Shown in pieces: positions 1-5,458 of a DNA stretch of 5,458 bases. Position numbers and translations under genes: made by a program. The notes beneath the pieces are model-generated. The model was not told the origin of the DNA. It made no database searches and saw only the letters and a program-made list of their open reading frames with translations. Within the stretch, counting starts at the first letter, position 1. Each line of letters starts with the position of its first letter. Origin of the DNA: JBKJZO01 sp046715235 (GTDB lineage Bacteria; Actinomycetota; Actinomycetes; BP-191); NCBI GenBank assembly GCA_046715235.1, contig JBKJZO010000209.1, forward strand, positions 1-5,458, in the 5' to 3' direction.

Positions 1-54
1 GGGTACGTTTCCCCCGACACCCGCGCGGTTCTGATCACGAGGAGTTCTTGGTGA
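1..54 (+). CDS. Possible 3' end of an upstream gene, perhaps the sugar-binding protein
   Basis: Frame 1 is open from the window edge to a TGA at 52-54 and encodes 17 residues, beginning GYVSPDTRAV and ending SSW. The stop overlaps the GTG start of the ABC ATPase gene as GTGA, the same arrangement seen at other junctions in this window. Third positions are G or C in 13 of 17 codons, better than in the other two frames. Sugar ABC operons of this class normally place the solute-binding lipoprotein just upstream of the ATPase, and a GY/GF-V-S type tail would fit such a protein. The fragment is too short to identify. The true upstream gene could instead end in frame 2 (TGA at 32-34) or before the window. 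Confidence 0.33.
   Translation, partial: GYVSPDTRAVLITRSSW
39..44 (+). promoter_or_regulatory. Ribosome binding site of the ABC ATPase gene
   Basis: GAGGAG is a strong Shine-Dalgarno match. It lies 6 bases before the GTG at 51 but only 3 before the in-frame TTG at 48, so it decides the start in favour of GTG 51. Confidence 0.7.
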
Positions 55-851
55 CCGAAACGAGCACGACACCGCTGATCCAACTCCGCGGCATCAACAA
101 GAGCTTCGGGCCGGTCCACGTCCTGCGCGACGTCGACTTCATGGCCAGGGCTGGAGAGGTCACCGCACTCGTCGGTGACAACGGCGCTGGAAAATCGACC
201 CTCACCAAGTGCATCGGCGGCATCCACGGCATCGACTCCGGCGAATACCTCTTCGAGGGTCAAGAAGTCAGCGTGAAAGGTCCCCGCGACGCCGCCGCCC
301 TAGGCATCGAGATCGTCTACCAGGACCTCGCGCTGTGCGACAACCTTGACATCGTCCAGAACATGTTCCTCGGCCGCGAACGGCGCAGCCGGTTCGTGCT
401 CGATGAGGCGGCGATGGAAAAGTCCGCGGCGGAGACGCTCGCCGGCCTGTCGGTGCGCACCGTCAAGTCCGTACGCCAACACGTCGCGAGCCTCTCCGGC
501 GGGCAGCGACAGAACGTTGCCATTGCGAAGGCCGTCCTGTGGAACAGCCGGGTCGTCTTGCTCGACGAGCCGACCGCGGCCCTCGGCGTCGCGCAAACCA
601 GACAGGTGCTCGACCTCGTACGCCGCCTGGCCGACAAGGGCTTGGCCGTCGTGCTGATCTCGCACAACCTCAACGAGGTCTTCGAAGTCGCCGACCGGAT
701 CGCGGTGCTCTACCTCGGCCAGATGGCCGCCGACGTCGCCGTCAAGGACGTCAGGCATGCCCAGGTGGTCGAACTCATCACCACCGGACGCGCCGACGGC
801 GTGCCCAGCGCTGCCCACACTGACCTAGCGATGAACGGAGCTGAGCTATGA
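51..851 (+). CDS. Sugar ABC transporter ATP-binding protein (single domain, CUT2 type)
   Basis: Cytoplasmic ATPase that powers monosaccharide import through the membrane permease encoded next to it. From GTG 51 it is 266 residues. Visible motifs are Walker A GDNGAGKST (about 42-50), Q-loop Gln91 in VYQD, signature LSGGQ (148-152), Walker B VVLLDEP with catalytic Glu173, and switch His205 in ISHN. The D-loop reads AALGVAQT rather than SALD, a form I associate with single-domain sugar ATPases of the FrcA type. RbsA/XylG/AraG proteins carry two fused ATPase domains and run to about 500 residues; this has one complete domain and no sign of truncation, so it presumably works as a homodimer. It is followed by the permease with a 4-base ATGA overlap. 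The TTG at 48 is a possible start but is too close to the ribosome binding site. The function is secure; the sugar is not. Confidence 0.95.
   Translation: MTETSTTPLIQLRGINKSFGPVHVLRDVDFMARAGEVTALVGDNGAGKSTLTKCIGGIHGIDSGEYLFEGQEVSVKGPRDAAALGIEIVYQDLALCDNLDIVQNMFLGRERRSRFVLDEAAMEKSAAETLAGLSVRTVKSVRQHVASLSGGQRQNVAIAKAVLWNSRVVLLDEPTAALGVAQTRQVLDLVRRLADKGLAVVLISHNLNEVFEVADRIAVLYLGQMAADVAVKDVRHAQVVELITTGRADGVPSAAHTDLAMNGAEL
837..840 (+). promoter_or_regulatory. Ribosome binding site of the permease gene
   Basis: GGAG lies inside the last codons of the ATPase gene, 7 bases before the ATG at 848. With the ATGA overlap (848-851) it supports coupled translation of ATPase and permease. Confidence 0.6.
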
Positions 852-2125
852 GCACCGTCACGCAGCCCGCTGCGCCCGGCGGCCAAGGTTCCAACGCTGA
901 GCAGCTGACCCCCACGCCGAGCGTGCGCAGCTACATGCTCGACTACTTCGACAAGGTTCGCGGCGGAAACATCGGCGCCCTCCCAGCCGTCCTCGGTCTC
1001 ACTGTGCTCTGCATCGTGTTCGGCTCGTTGAAGCCGGTGTTCTTCAGCGCCGGCAACTTCGCCAACCTGCTCTCGCAGGGAGCGGCCGTCTCTGTTATCG
1101 CCATGGGTCTGGTCTTCGTCCTCCTGCTGGGAGAGATCGACCTCGCCGCCGGATTCACCAGCGGAGTGTGCTCTGCCGTGCTCGCCGTCGGGATGGCCAG
1201 TCACGGCCTTTCCTGGCAGGTCGCGGTGATCGCGTCGCTGCTGACAGGGGTCGTCATCGGCACCGTGCTCGGCACCATCGTCGCGCGCGTCGGCATCCCG
1301 TCGTTCGTCGTCACGCTCGCCGCTTTCCTTGCTTTCCAAGGGGTAGTGCTGCTCATCATCGATGAGGGCGGCGTCGTCTCCATCCGGAGCGAGGTCCTCC
1401 TCGGCATCAGCAACGAAAACCTTCCGGTAGCCGCCGGGTGGGCCCTGTGGGCGGTCTGCGTCGGCGGCTACGCCGCACTGCTTGTCGGTCGGGCGGCCGG
1501 CCGTCGTGGAAAGGGCCTGACAGCCGATCCGCTGCTCGTTGTGGCAGCGCGCGTGGCCGTGATTGCCGCGGTGACAGGCGGCGCCGTGTACTTCCTCAAC
1601 CTCGAGCGCAGCCGCAACATCAAGGTCACCTCGCTGCGCGGGGTTCCCTACGTCGTTCCCATCATCTTGGTACTCCTCGTCGCACTGACGTTTCTGCTCA
1701 ACCGCACCGCGTACGGCCGGCACGTCTACGCAGTAGGTGGCAACGCCGAGGCTGCCCGCCGGGCCGGTATCAACGTGAAGTGGATCCGCACGTCGGTGTT
1801 CATCATCGGGTCGACGATGGCGGCGGTCGGCGGTCTGGTTGCCGCGTCGCGGGCCGCCTCCGTCGACCCCAACACGGGCGGCAGCAACACGCTGCTGTAC
1901 GCCGTCGGCGCAGTGGTCATCGGCGGCACGAGCCTGTTCGGCGGCAAGGGCAAGGTGCGCGACGCGATTCTCGGCACCGCGGTGGTAGCGGTGATCGACA
2001 ACGGGATGGGGCTGCTCCGTTACGAATCAGGAGTCAAATTCATCGTTACCGGTCTGGTCCTGCTGACAGCGGCGAGCGTCGATGCGCTCACGCGTCGTCG
2101 GTCCGCCTCCACCGGCAAGATCTGA
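848..2125 (+). CDS. Sugar ABC transporter permease, XylH-like (CUT2 family)
   Basis: Integral membrane channel subunit of the importer, 425 residues. About 45 hydrophilic N-terminal residues precede the first membrane segment (about 44-61). Further hydrophobic segments lie near 75-96, 100-118, 122-147, 150-172, 192-213, 227-250, 266-284, 313-333, 347-361, 372-388 and 395-412. Family marks are GEIDLAAG (95-102), corresponding to the GGIDLSVG element of RbsC-like permeases, and YAVGGNAEAARRAGI (294-308), the cytoplasmic ATPase-coupling loop. At 425 residues it is much longer than RbsC (about 320) and nearer XylH (about 390). The extra length lies around 190-265 and contains an arginine/glycine-rich stretch (215-223) followed by another hydrophobic segment. 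It overlaps the ATPase by 4 bases and precedes a ROK regulator by 25, so all three are likely one transcript. A xylose or related pentose substrate is inferred from XylH resemblance only. Confidence 0.93.
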   Translation: MSTVTQPAAPGGQGSNAEQLTPTPSVRSYMLDYFDKVRGGNIGALPAVLGLTVLCIVFGSLKPVFFSAGNFANLLSQGAAVSVIAMGLVFVLLLGEIDLAAGFTSGVCSAVLAVGMASHGLSWQVAVIASLLTGVVIGTVLGTIVARVGIPSFVVTLAAFLAFQGVVLLIIDEGGVVSIRSEVLLGISNENLPVAAGWALWAVCVGGYAALLVGRAAGRRGKGLTADPLLVVAARVAVIAAVTGGAVYFLNLERSRNIKVTSLRGVPYVVPIILVLLVALTFLLNRTAYGRHVYAVGGNAEAARRAGINVKWIRTSVFIIGSTMAAVGGLVAASRAASVDPNTGGSNTLLYAVGAVVIGGTSLFGGKGKVRDAILGTAVVAVIDNGMGLLRYESGVKFIVTGLVLLTAASVDALTRRRSASTGKI

Positions 2126-2136
2126 CGAAGACACCC

Positions 2137-2140
2137 GGAG
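2137..2140 (+). promoter_or_regulatory. Ribosome binding site of the ROK regulator gene
   Basis: GGAG is followed by 10 bases and then the ATG at 2151. The in-frame ATG at 2082 lies inside the permease gene, would add 23 low-complexity residues, and has no comparable site. This favours the 2151 start. Confidence 0.55.
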
Positions 2141-2150
2141 CGAGCACTCA

Positions 2151-3356
2151 ATGCCCGCGAGGGGCTCGACTCAGGACGAGGTACGCCGCCACAACCTCAG
2201 CGCGCTGCTTCGTCGAGTGCACATTCGCGGCGCCCTCTCGCGGGCAGAACTCACCGAATGGCTCGGCCTGAATCGCAGCACGGTGGGTGACCTCGTCGGC
2301 GAACTCGTCTCGCTCGGCCTGGTCAGGGAGGACCTGCCGCCGCACCGGCTCGGCGCCGGGCGACCCTCCCCGATCGTGGCGCCCGAGAGCGAGAGCGTGC
2401 ACGTGCTCGCCGCCGACATGGGTGTCGAGTCGATCACCGTCGCGATCGTCGGGCTGGGCGGCACCGTGACCGACCGCATCGAGGTCGCCCGGCACGCAGA
2501 AGACGGGCCGGCCGCCGTGGCGGGCACCATCGCAAGGGCGGCCAGGGATCTGCGCTCGCGCGCCGCCCGAGCCGATCGGCTGATCGCGGCCGGGGTCGCC
2601 GTGGCGGGCGTGGTTCGGCGCCGTGATGGGCTGGTGCACTTCGGTCCCAACCTGGGTTGGTACGAAGTCCCGTTCGGCCGGATGCTCTCCGACGCACTCG
2701 TCCGCGATGTTCCGGTGTTCGTCGGCAACGACGCCGACGTCGGCGTCCTCGGCGAGCAGACGCGCGGTGTCGCGGCCGGCCGCAACGACGTCGTCTACCT
2801 GGCGGGGGACGTCGGCGTCGGAGGCGGGTTCATCCTCGCCGGCCGCCCGCTGGACGGCGCCTCCGGCTACGCCGGCGAAGTCGGGCACATGATCGTCAAC
2901 CGCGAGAACGGCCGCCTCTGCCGCTGCGGCGCCCGCGGTTGCTGGGAGACCGAGATCGGCGCCGACGCGCTTCTGATCCGGGCCGGCCATCCCGCCGGCG
3001 GCGGCCATCCGGCCGTCAGGATGGTGCTCGAGGAAGCTCTTCTCGGCAAGCCGGACGCCGTCGCCGCACTCGAGGCCACAGCAGGCTGGCTGGGCGACGG
3101 CATCGCCTCGATCATCAACATCTTCAATCCCGAGATCGTCATCCTCGGCGGAATGCTGGCCGAGGTCTACTCCGCGGTCGCTCCCACCGTGCAGGAACAG
3201 ATCGCGAAGTCGGGACTGTCCGCGCCGGGCGCGAAGGTTCGCCTTGCGCTGCCGGGGCTCGGTGCCGACTCGATCATCATCGGCGCCGCGGAGCTAGCCT
3301 TCGGGCCTCTGCTCAACGACCCCGTCGCGACCATGCTCGCGAGCGACCTGGACTGA
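2151..3356 (+). CDS. ROK family transcriptional regulator (NagC/Mlc/XylR type)
   Basis: Sugar-responsive DNA-binding regulator, probably repressing the transporter operon it belongs to until a sugar binds; 401 residues from ATG 2151. A winged helix-turn-helix (about 9-64) has the recognition segment NRSTVGDLVGEL (41-52) and is linked through GAGRPSPIV (68-76) to a ROK fold. In that fold, NDAD (193-196) retains the catalytic-type Asp and GVGGGF (222-227) is the second phosphate loop. EVGH (243-246) is the sugar-contacting motif. C257, C259 and C264 in the CxCGxxGC signature, with His246, form the expected zinc site. The first phosphate motif reads ADMGVESIT where ROK kinases have DxGGTK, so ATP binding is probably lost, as in regulatory ROK proteins. 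The C-terminal FNPEIVILGG (325-334) is typical of the family. It lies 25 bases after the permease, so autoregulation is likely; no operator palindrome was recognised in that short gap. Family certain, ligand unknown. Confidence 0.93.
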   Translation: MPARGSTQDEVRRHNLSALLRRVHIRGALSRAELTEWLGLNRSTVGDLVGELVSLGLVREDLPPHRLGAGRPSPIVAPESESVHVLAADMGVESITVAIVGLGGTVTDRIEVARHAEDGPAAVAGTIARAARDLRSRAARADRLIAAGVAVAGVVRRRDGLVHFGPNLGWYEVPFGRMLSDALVRDVPVFVGNDADVGVLGEQTRGVAAGRNDVVYLAGDVGVGGGFILAGRPLDGASGYAGEVGHMIVNRENGRLCRCGARGCWETEIGADALLIRAGHPAGGGHPAVRMVLEEALLGKPDAVAALEATAGWLGDGIASIINIFNPEIVILGGMLAEVYSAVAPTVQEQIAKSGLSAPGAKVRLALPGLGADSIIIGAAELAFGPLLNDPVATMLASDLD

Positions 3357-3373
3357 GCTGCGCGATCAACCAG
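3357..3373. other. 17-base gap between convergent operons
   Basis: The stop of the ROK gene (TGA 3354-3356, plus) and that of ctaF (TGA at 3374-3376, read on the minus strand) face each other across 17 bases. I see no GC-rich hairpin with a T-run; the only pairing is a weak GCTG (3357-3360) with CAGC (3375-3378). Transcription of each operon must end in or beyond the opposite gene, or by a factor-dependent route. Confidence 0.8.
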
Positions 3374-3760
3374 TCAGCCCCGTCGCCAGTACTCCGTCGC
3401 CAGTCCGAGCGACGCCCCGACGAGCAACACGCCGCCGGAGAGCGCGCTCAGCGGCGTGTAGATAGCGCCAACCGCGCAGATAGCAGCTGTGAGGCCGATC
3501 GCGAACGGCCAGACGCTGCCAGCGCTGAAGAACCCGACGGTGCCTGCGCCGTCGGAGATCTCCGCGTCGGCGCGGTCTTCCGGTGCGGCGGCGTACCGCC
3601 GGGCCAGCAGCCACAGATAGACGCCGATGATGCCGTGCAGTCCACCGGCGAGGACGAGCATCGTCAGGCCCGCCTCCTCGCCGTCGGCGCTGAGGTAGAG
3701 AATCGCCGCTCCGATGTCGAAGGCGGCGAGGAACAGGAACAGTCGCGCCGACAACTTCAC
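3374..3760 (-). CDS. ctaF: Cytochrome c oxidase subunit IV (actinobacterial CtaF)
   Basis: Small membrane subunit of the actinobacterial aa3 cytochrome c oxidase, 128 residues, close to the usual 130-140. There are four hydrophobic segments at about 4-24, 32-54, 82-101 and 105-122. Between the second and third lies the family's conserved loop, PEDRADAEISDGAG (60-73) followed by GFF and then VWPF (83-86), which makes the identification firm. The start is GTG at 3760-3758, overlapping the ctaD stop as GTGA (3757-3760). A longer reading to 3922 would only repeat ctaD sequence in another frame. Upstream AAAGAG is a weak ribosome site, so coupling to ctaD translation is likely. The order ctaC-ctaD-ctaF matches what I recall for Streptomyces-type oxidase operons. 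The last residues, EYWRRG, are encoded within an imperfect 14-base tandem repeat. The precise role of this subunit in the oxidase is poorly defined; it belongs to the supercomplex with cytochrome bc1. Confidence 0.93.
   Translation of the reverse strand: MKLSARLFLFLAAFDIGAAILYLSADGEEAGLTMLVLAGGLHGIIGVYLWLLARRYAAAPEDRADAEISDGAGTVGFFSAGSVWPFAIGLTAAICAVGAIYTPLSALSGGVLLVGASLGLATEYWRRG
3377..3404. repeat. Imperfect 14-base tandem repeat at the 3' end of ctaF
   Basis: Two adjacent 14-base units (3377-3390 and 3391-3404) agree at 12 positions, sharing an uninterrupted 11-base core CCGTCGCCAGT (3380-3390 and 3394-3404). Fourteen is not a multiple of three, so the copies are read in different frames. 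Together they form most of the last nine codons of ctaF plus part of its stop. It may be a small slippage duplication or chance similarity in GC-rich DNA. Confidence 0.5.
3757..3760 (-). promoter_or_regulatory. GTGA stop/start overlap coupling ctaD and ctaF
   Basis: On the minus strand the TGA stop of ctaD and the GTG start of ctaF share bases. With only a weak upstream ribosome site, ribosomes ending ctaD probably reinitiate on ctaF, keeping the two subunits in proportion. Confidence 0.6.
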
Positions 3761-5406
3761 GGCTGCTCTTTCCGCGACCGCGGTTTGTGACCGAGCGCGG
3801 GATGCTCGGGGTAGACGTGATCCCAGGCCGGGCGGTTGGACCGGATGCGCGGCAGCCAGGTGAAGTTCTGCCGGGGCGGCGGTGACGAGGTGACCCACTC
3901 GAGGGTCTGACCGTAGATCCACGGGTCGTCGGCCGCGTCCGGTGCCTTGCGAGAGGTGATCATGACGTTGTAGAGGAACACAAGCGTCGAGATCCCGAGC
4001 AGGAACGAGCCGATCGTCGACACCGTGTTGAGTGACGCGAAGCCGTCGGCGAACGTGTAGTCAGCCACGCGCCGCGGCATACCGCGGATGCCGAGGATGT
4101 GCATGACGAAGAACGTCATGTGGAAGCCGACGAACGTGATCCAGAAGTGCACCTTGCCCAGGCCCTCGTGCAGCAGCCGCCCAGTCATCTTAGGCCACCA
4201 GTAGTACGTCGCCGCGAAGGCTCCGAACACGATCGAGCCGAACAGCACGTAGTGGAAGTGCGCGACGACGAAGTAGCTGTCGTGCACGTGGAAGTCGATC
4301 GGTGGCGCTGCAAGCATGACGCCGGTGAGCCCGCCGGCGAGGAATGTCAGCAGGAAACCGATCGACCACAGCATCGGAGTGGGGAACGTCAAAGACCCAC
4401 CCCACATGGTGCCGATCCAGTTGAAGAACTTCACCCCTGTCGGGATCGCGATGACGAAGGTCAGCCCCGCGAAGTACGGGAGTACGACGGCTCCGGTCGT
4501 GTACATGTGGTGCGCCCACACGGTGAGCGAGTACGCCGCGATCGCGAAGGTCGCGAAGACGAGTCCCTTGTAGCCGAAGACCGGCTTCTTGGAGAACACC
4601 GGGAGGATGTCGCTGACCGCCCCGAAGAACGGCAGCGCGACGATGTAGACCTCGGGATGGCCGAAGAACCAGAACAGGTGTTCCCAGAGGATCGGGCCGT
4701 TGTTGGCCTGGGAGAAAACGAACGCGCCCAGATGGCGGTCGGCAAGCAGCATGATCATCGCGACGGTCAGTACCGGGAATGCGAGCAGTGTCAGGACCGA
4801 CACGACGAGCATGTTCCAGGTGAAGATCGGCATCCGGAACATGGTCATGCCGGGCGCACGCAACGTGATGATTGTCGTCACGAGATTGATGGCGCCGATC
4901 GTCGTACCGAGGCCGGTGAGCATGATGCCGACGATCCACAGATCGACACCCGCCTGCGGCGCGTAGATGTTCGTCGACAGAGGGGCGTATGAGAACCAGC
5001 CGAAGTCGGCCGGGCCGTCAGGGGTGAGGAATCCCGACACCATCACGAGCGCGCCGAAGAAGAACAGCCAGAACGACAAGGCGTTGAGCCTCGGGAACGA
5101 CATGTCCGGCGCGCCGATCTGCAGCGGCACGATGAAGTTGGCCAGACCGAAGGCGAACGGCGTCGCGAACAGGTACATCATCGCGCTGCCGTGCATGGTG
5201 AAGAGCTGGTTGTACTGCTCGTAAGTGAGGTACTGCAGACCTGGCTGGGCCAGCTCGGCGCGCATCGCCAGGGCGAACACACCGCTGAGGCAGAAGTAGA
5301 AGAAGCCGGTGAGGCAGTAGGCCTTGCCGATCACCTTGTGGTCGGTGGACGTGATCCAGCCGGTCAGCCCGCCCAGCGGCCGGTGGTGGGCCACAGCGAC
5401 GCTCAC
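3757..5406 (-). CDS. ctaD: Cytochrome c oxidase subunit I (aa3 type)
   Basis: Catalytic membrane subunit of complex IV: it reduces O2 to water with electrons from cytochrome c and pumps protons. It has 549 residues and about 12 membrane helices. All key residues are visible. Heme a ligands are His72 (in MHGSAMMYLF) and His385; heme a3 is bound by His383 (VAHFHYVL). CuB ligands are His250 (GHPEVY), His299 and His300 (WAHHMYTTG), with Tyr254 positioned for the His-Tyr crosslink. Glu252 marks an A1-type D-channel, whose entrance Asp101 and Asn108 lie in GAPDMSFPRLN; the K-channel Lys326 is in IPTGVKFFNW. The soluble tail from about 485, with DDPWIYGQTLEW (493-504) and SPPPRQNF (508-515), is typical of actinobacterial CtaD. 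Start GTG 5406-5404 overlaps the previous gene's stop; the ribosome site is weak, suggesting coupling. Helix II reads SAMMYL after the His where I expect TIMLLL, a mild departure that might indicate a paralogous oxidase. The enzyme identity is certain. Confidence 0.97.
   Translation of the reverse strand: MSVAVAHHRPLGGLTGWITSTDHKVIGKAYCLTGFFYFCLSGVFALAMRAELAQPGLQYLTYEQYNQLFTMHGSAMMYLFATPFAFGLANFIVPLQIGAPDMSFPRLNALSFWLFFFGALVMVSGFLTPDGPADFGWFSYAPLSTNIYAPQAGVDLWIVGIMLTGLGTTIGAINLVTTIITLRAPGMTMFRMPIFTWNMLVVSVLTLLAFPVLTVAMIMLLADRHLGAFVFSQANNGPILWEHLFWFFGHPEVYIVALPFFGAVSDILPVFSKKPVFGYKGLVFATFAIAAYSLTVWAHHMYTTGAVVLPYFAGLTFVIAIPTGVKFFNWIGTMWGGSLTFPTPMLWSIGFLLTFLAGGLTGVMLAAPPIDFHVHDSYFVVAHFHYVLFGSIVFGAFAATYYWWPKMTGRLLHEGLGKVHFWITFVGFHMTFFVMHILGIRGMPRRVADYTFADGFASLNTVSTIGSFLLGISTLVFLYNVMITSRKAPDAADDPWIYGQTLEWVTSSPPPRQNFTWLPRIRSNRPAWDHVYPEHPALGHKPRSRKEQP
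5403..5406 (-). promoter_or_regulatory. GTGA stop/start overlap before ctaD
   Basis: The TGA of the upstream minus-strand frame (5405-5403) overlaps the GTG start of ctaD (5406-5404). The nearest purine-rich element, AGAAGCGG, is a poor and rather distant ribosome site, so ctaD translation probably depends on the preceding gene. Confidence 0.5.
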
Positions 5407-5458
5407 GGGCGGTACCGCTTCTGGTCCTCGACGGCGCGGGCGAGCGCGGCGTCGAACT
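5403..5458 (-). CDS. 3' end of upstream gene, probably cytochrome c oxidase subunit II (partial)
   Basis: Only the last 17 residues are present, FDAALARAVEDQKRYRP, followed by TGA in a GTGA overlap with ctaD. The charged, helix-like tail and its tight coupling to ctaD fit the C-terminus of CtaC, the CuA-bearing subunit II that commonly precedes ctaD in actinobacteria. No CuA motif lies within the window, so the assignment rests on position. Most third codon positions are G or C, which supports coding. Confidence 0.55.
   Translation of the reverse strand, partial: FDAALARAVEDQKRYRP

Noticed and set aside
710..1723. 337-codon open frame on the minus strand opposite the ATPase and permease
   Set aside because: It is antisense to two well-supported genes, is rich in Asp, Glu, Arg and Gly as expected of a shadow frame in high-GC DNA, and has no recognisable domain.
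2082..2150. Upstream start that would add 23 residues to the ROK regulator
   Set aside because: The added part lies mostly within the permease gene and resembles no ROK N-terminus. The ATG at 2151 has GGAG in front of it and gives a normal winged-helix start.
2148..3008. 286-codon open frame on the minus strand opposite the ROK gene
   Set aside because: Its composition is that of a codon-bias shadow, and it lies entirely over a gene with clear family motifs.
2984..3010. CGGCCATCC repeated 18 bases apart in the ROK gene
   Set aside because: It encodes GHPAGG and GHPAVR in a loop where ROK proteins commonly have Gly/Pro-rich sequence, and the frame and length look normal, so chance in GC-rich DNA is enough.
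3221..3250. Small hairpin GCGAA-GG-TTCGC near the end of the ROK gene as a possible terminator for ctaF transcripts
   Set aside because: The stem is 5 base pairs with a 2-base loop and no T-run, too weak to call.
2657..3790. Long arginine-rich plus-strand frame spanning the ROK gene, the operon junction and ctaF
   Set aside because: It is an out-of-frame reading through two real genes on opposite strands, with low-complexity Arg runs and no family features.
4099..4992. 297-codon open frame on the plus strand opposite ctaD
   Set aside because: It is extremely rich in Arg, His, Asp and Glu, a typical complement of membrane-protein codons, and ctaD on the other strand is certain.

Overview
The window reads as an ordinary piece of a high-GC actinobacterial chromosome. 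Coding frames are strongly G/C-biased at third positions, several genes start with GTG, and start/stop overlaps are common. The clearest lineage marker is CtaF, the small fourth subunit of cytochrome c oxidase, which is characteristic of Actinobacteria. Genus cannot be determined from the sequence.

Left half (1-3356, plus strand): the downstream part of a sugar-uptake operon. A short open frame (1-54) may be the tail of the upstream gene, which by context would be the periplasmic-type sugar-binding protein. It is followed by a single-domain sugar ABC ATPase (51-851), a long XylH-type CUT2 permease (848-2125, ATGA overlap) and a ROK-family regulator (2151-3356, 25 bases after the permease stop). 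Together they look like a pentose or other monosaccharide importer with its own sugar-responsive repressor in the same transcription unit. The substrate cannot be fixed from sequence alone; xylose-type is the best guess.

Right half (3374-5458, minus strand): a cytochrome c oxidase (aa3-type, complex IV) operon running toward the sugar operon. In transcription order it has the last codons of an upstream gene, probably ctaC (subunit II), then ctaD (subunit I, all metal ligands and proton-channel residues present) and ctaF (subunit IV). Consecutive genes overlap by a GTGA tetranucleotide, which implies translational coupling. CtaD and CtaF belong to the same membrane complex, which takes electrons from the cytochrome bc1-cc supercomplex and reduces oxygen.

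The two operons converge with only 17 bases between stop codons and no recognisable terminator there. I found no RNA genes, mobile elements, CRISPR arrays or long repeats, and no sign of an undescribed system. The points worth a second look are modest: the terminator-free convergence, an imperfect 14-base tandem duplication that forms the last codons of ctaF, the regulator's loss of the kinase ATP motif while keeping its zinc site, and the variant heme-ligand helix in CtaD.
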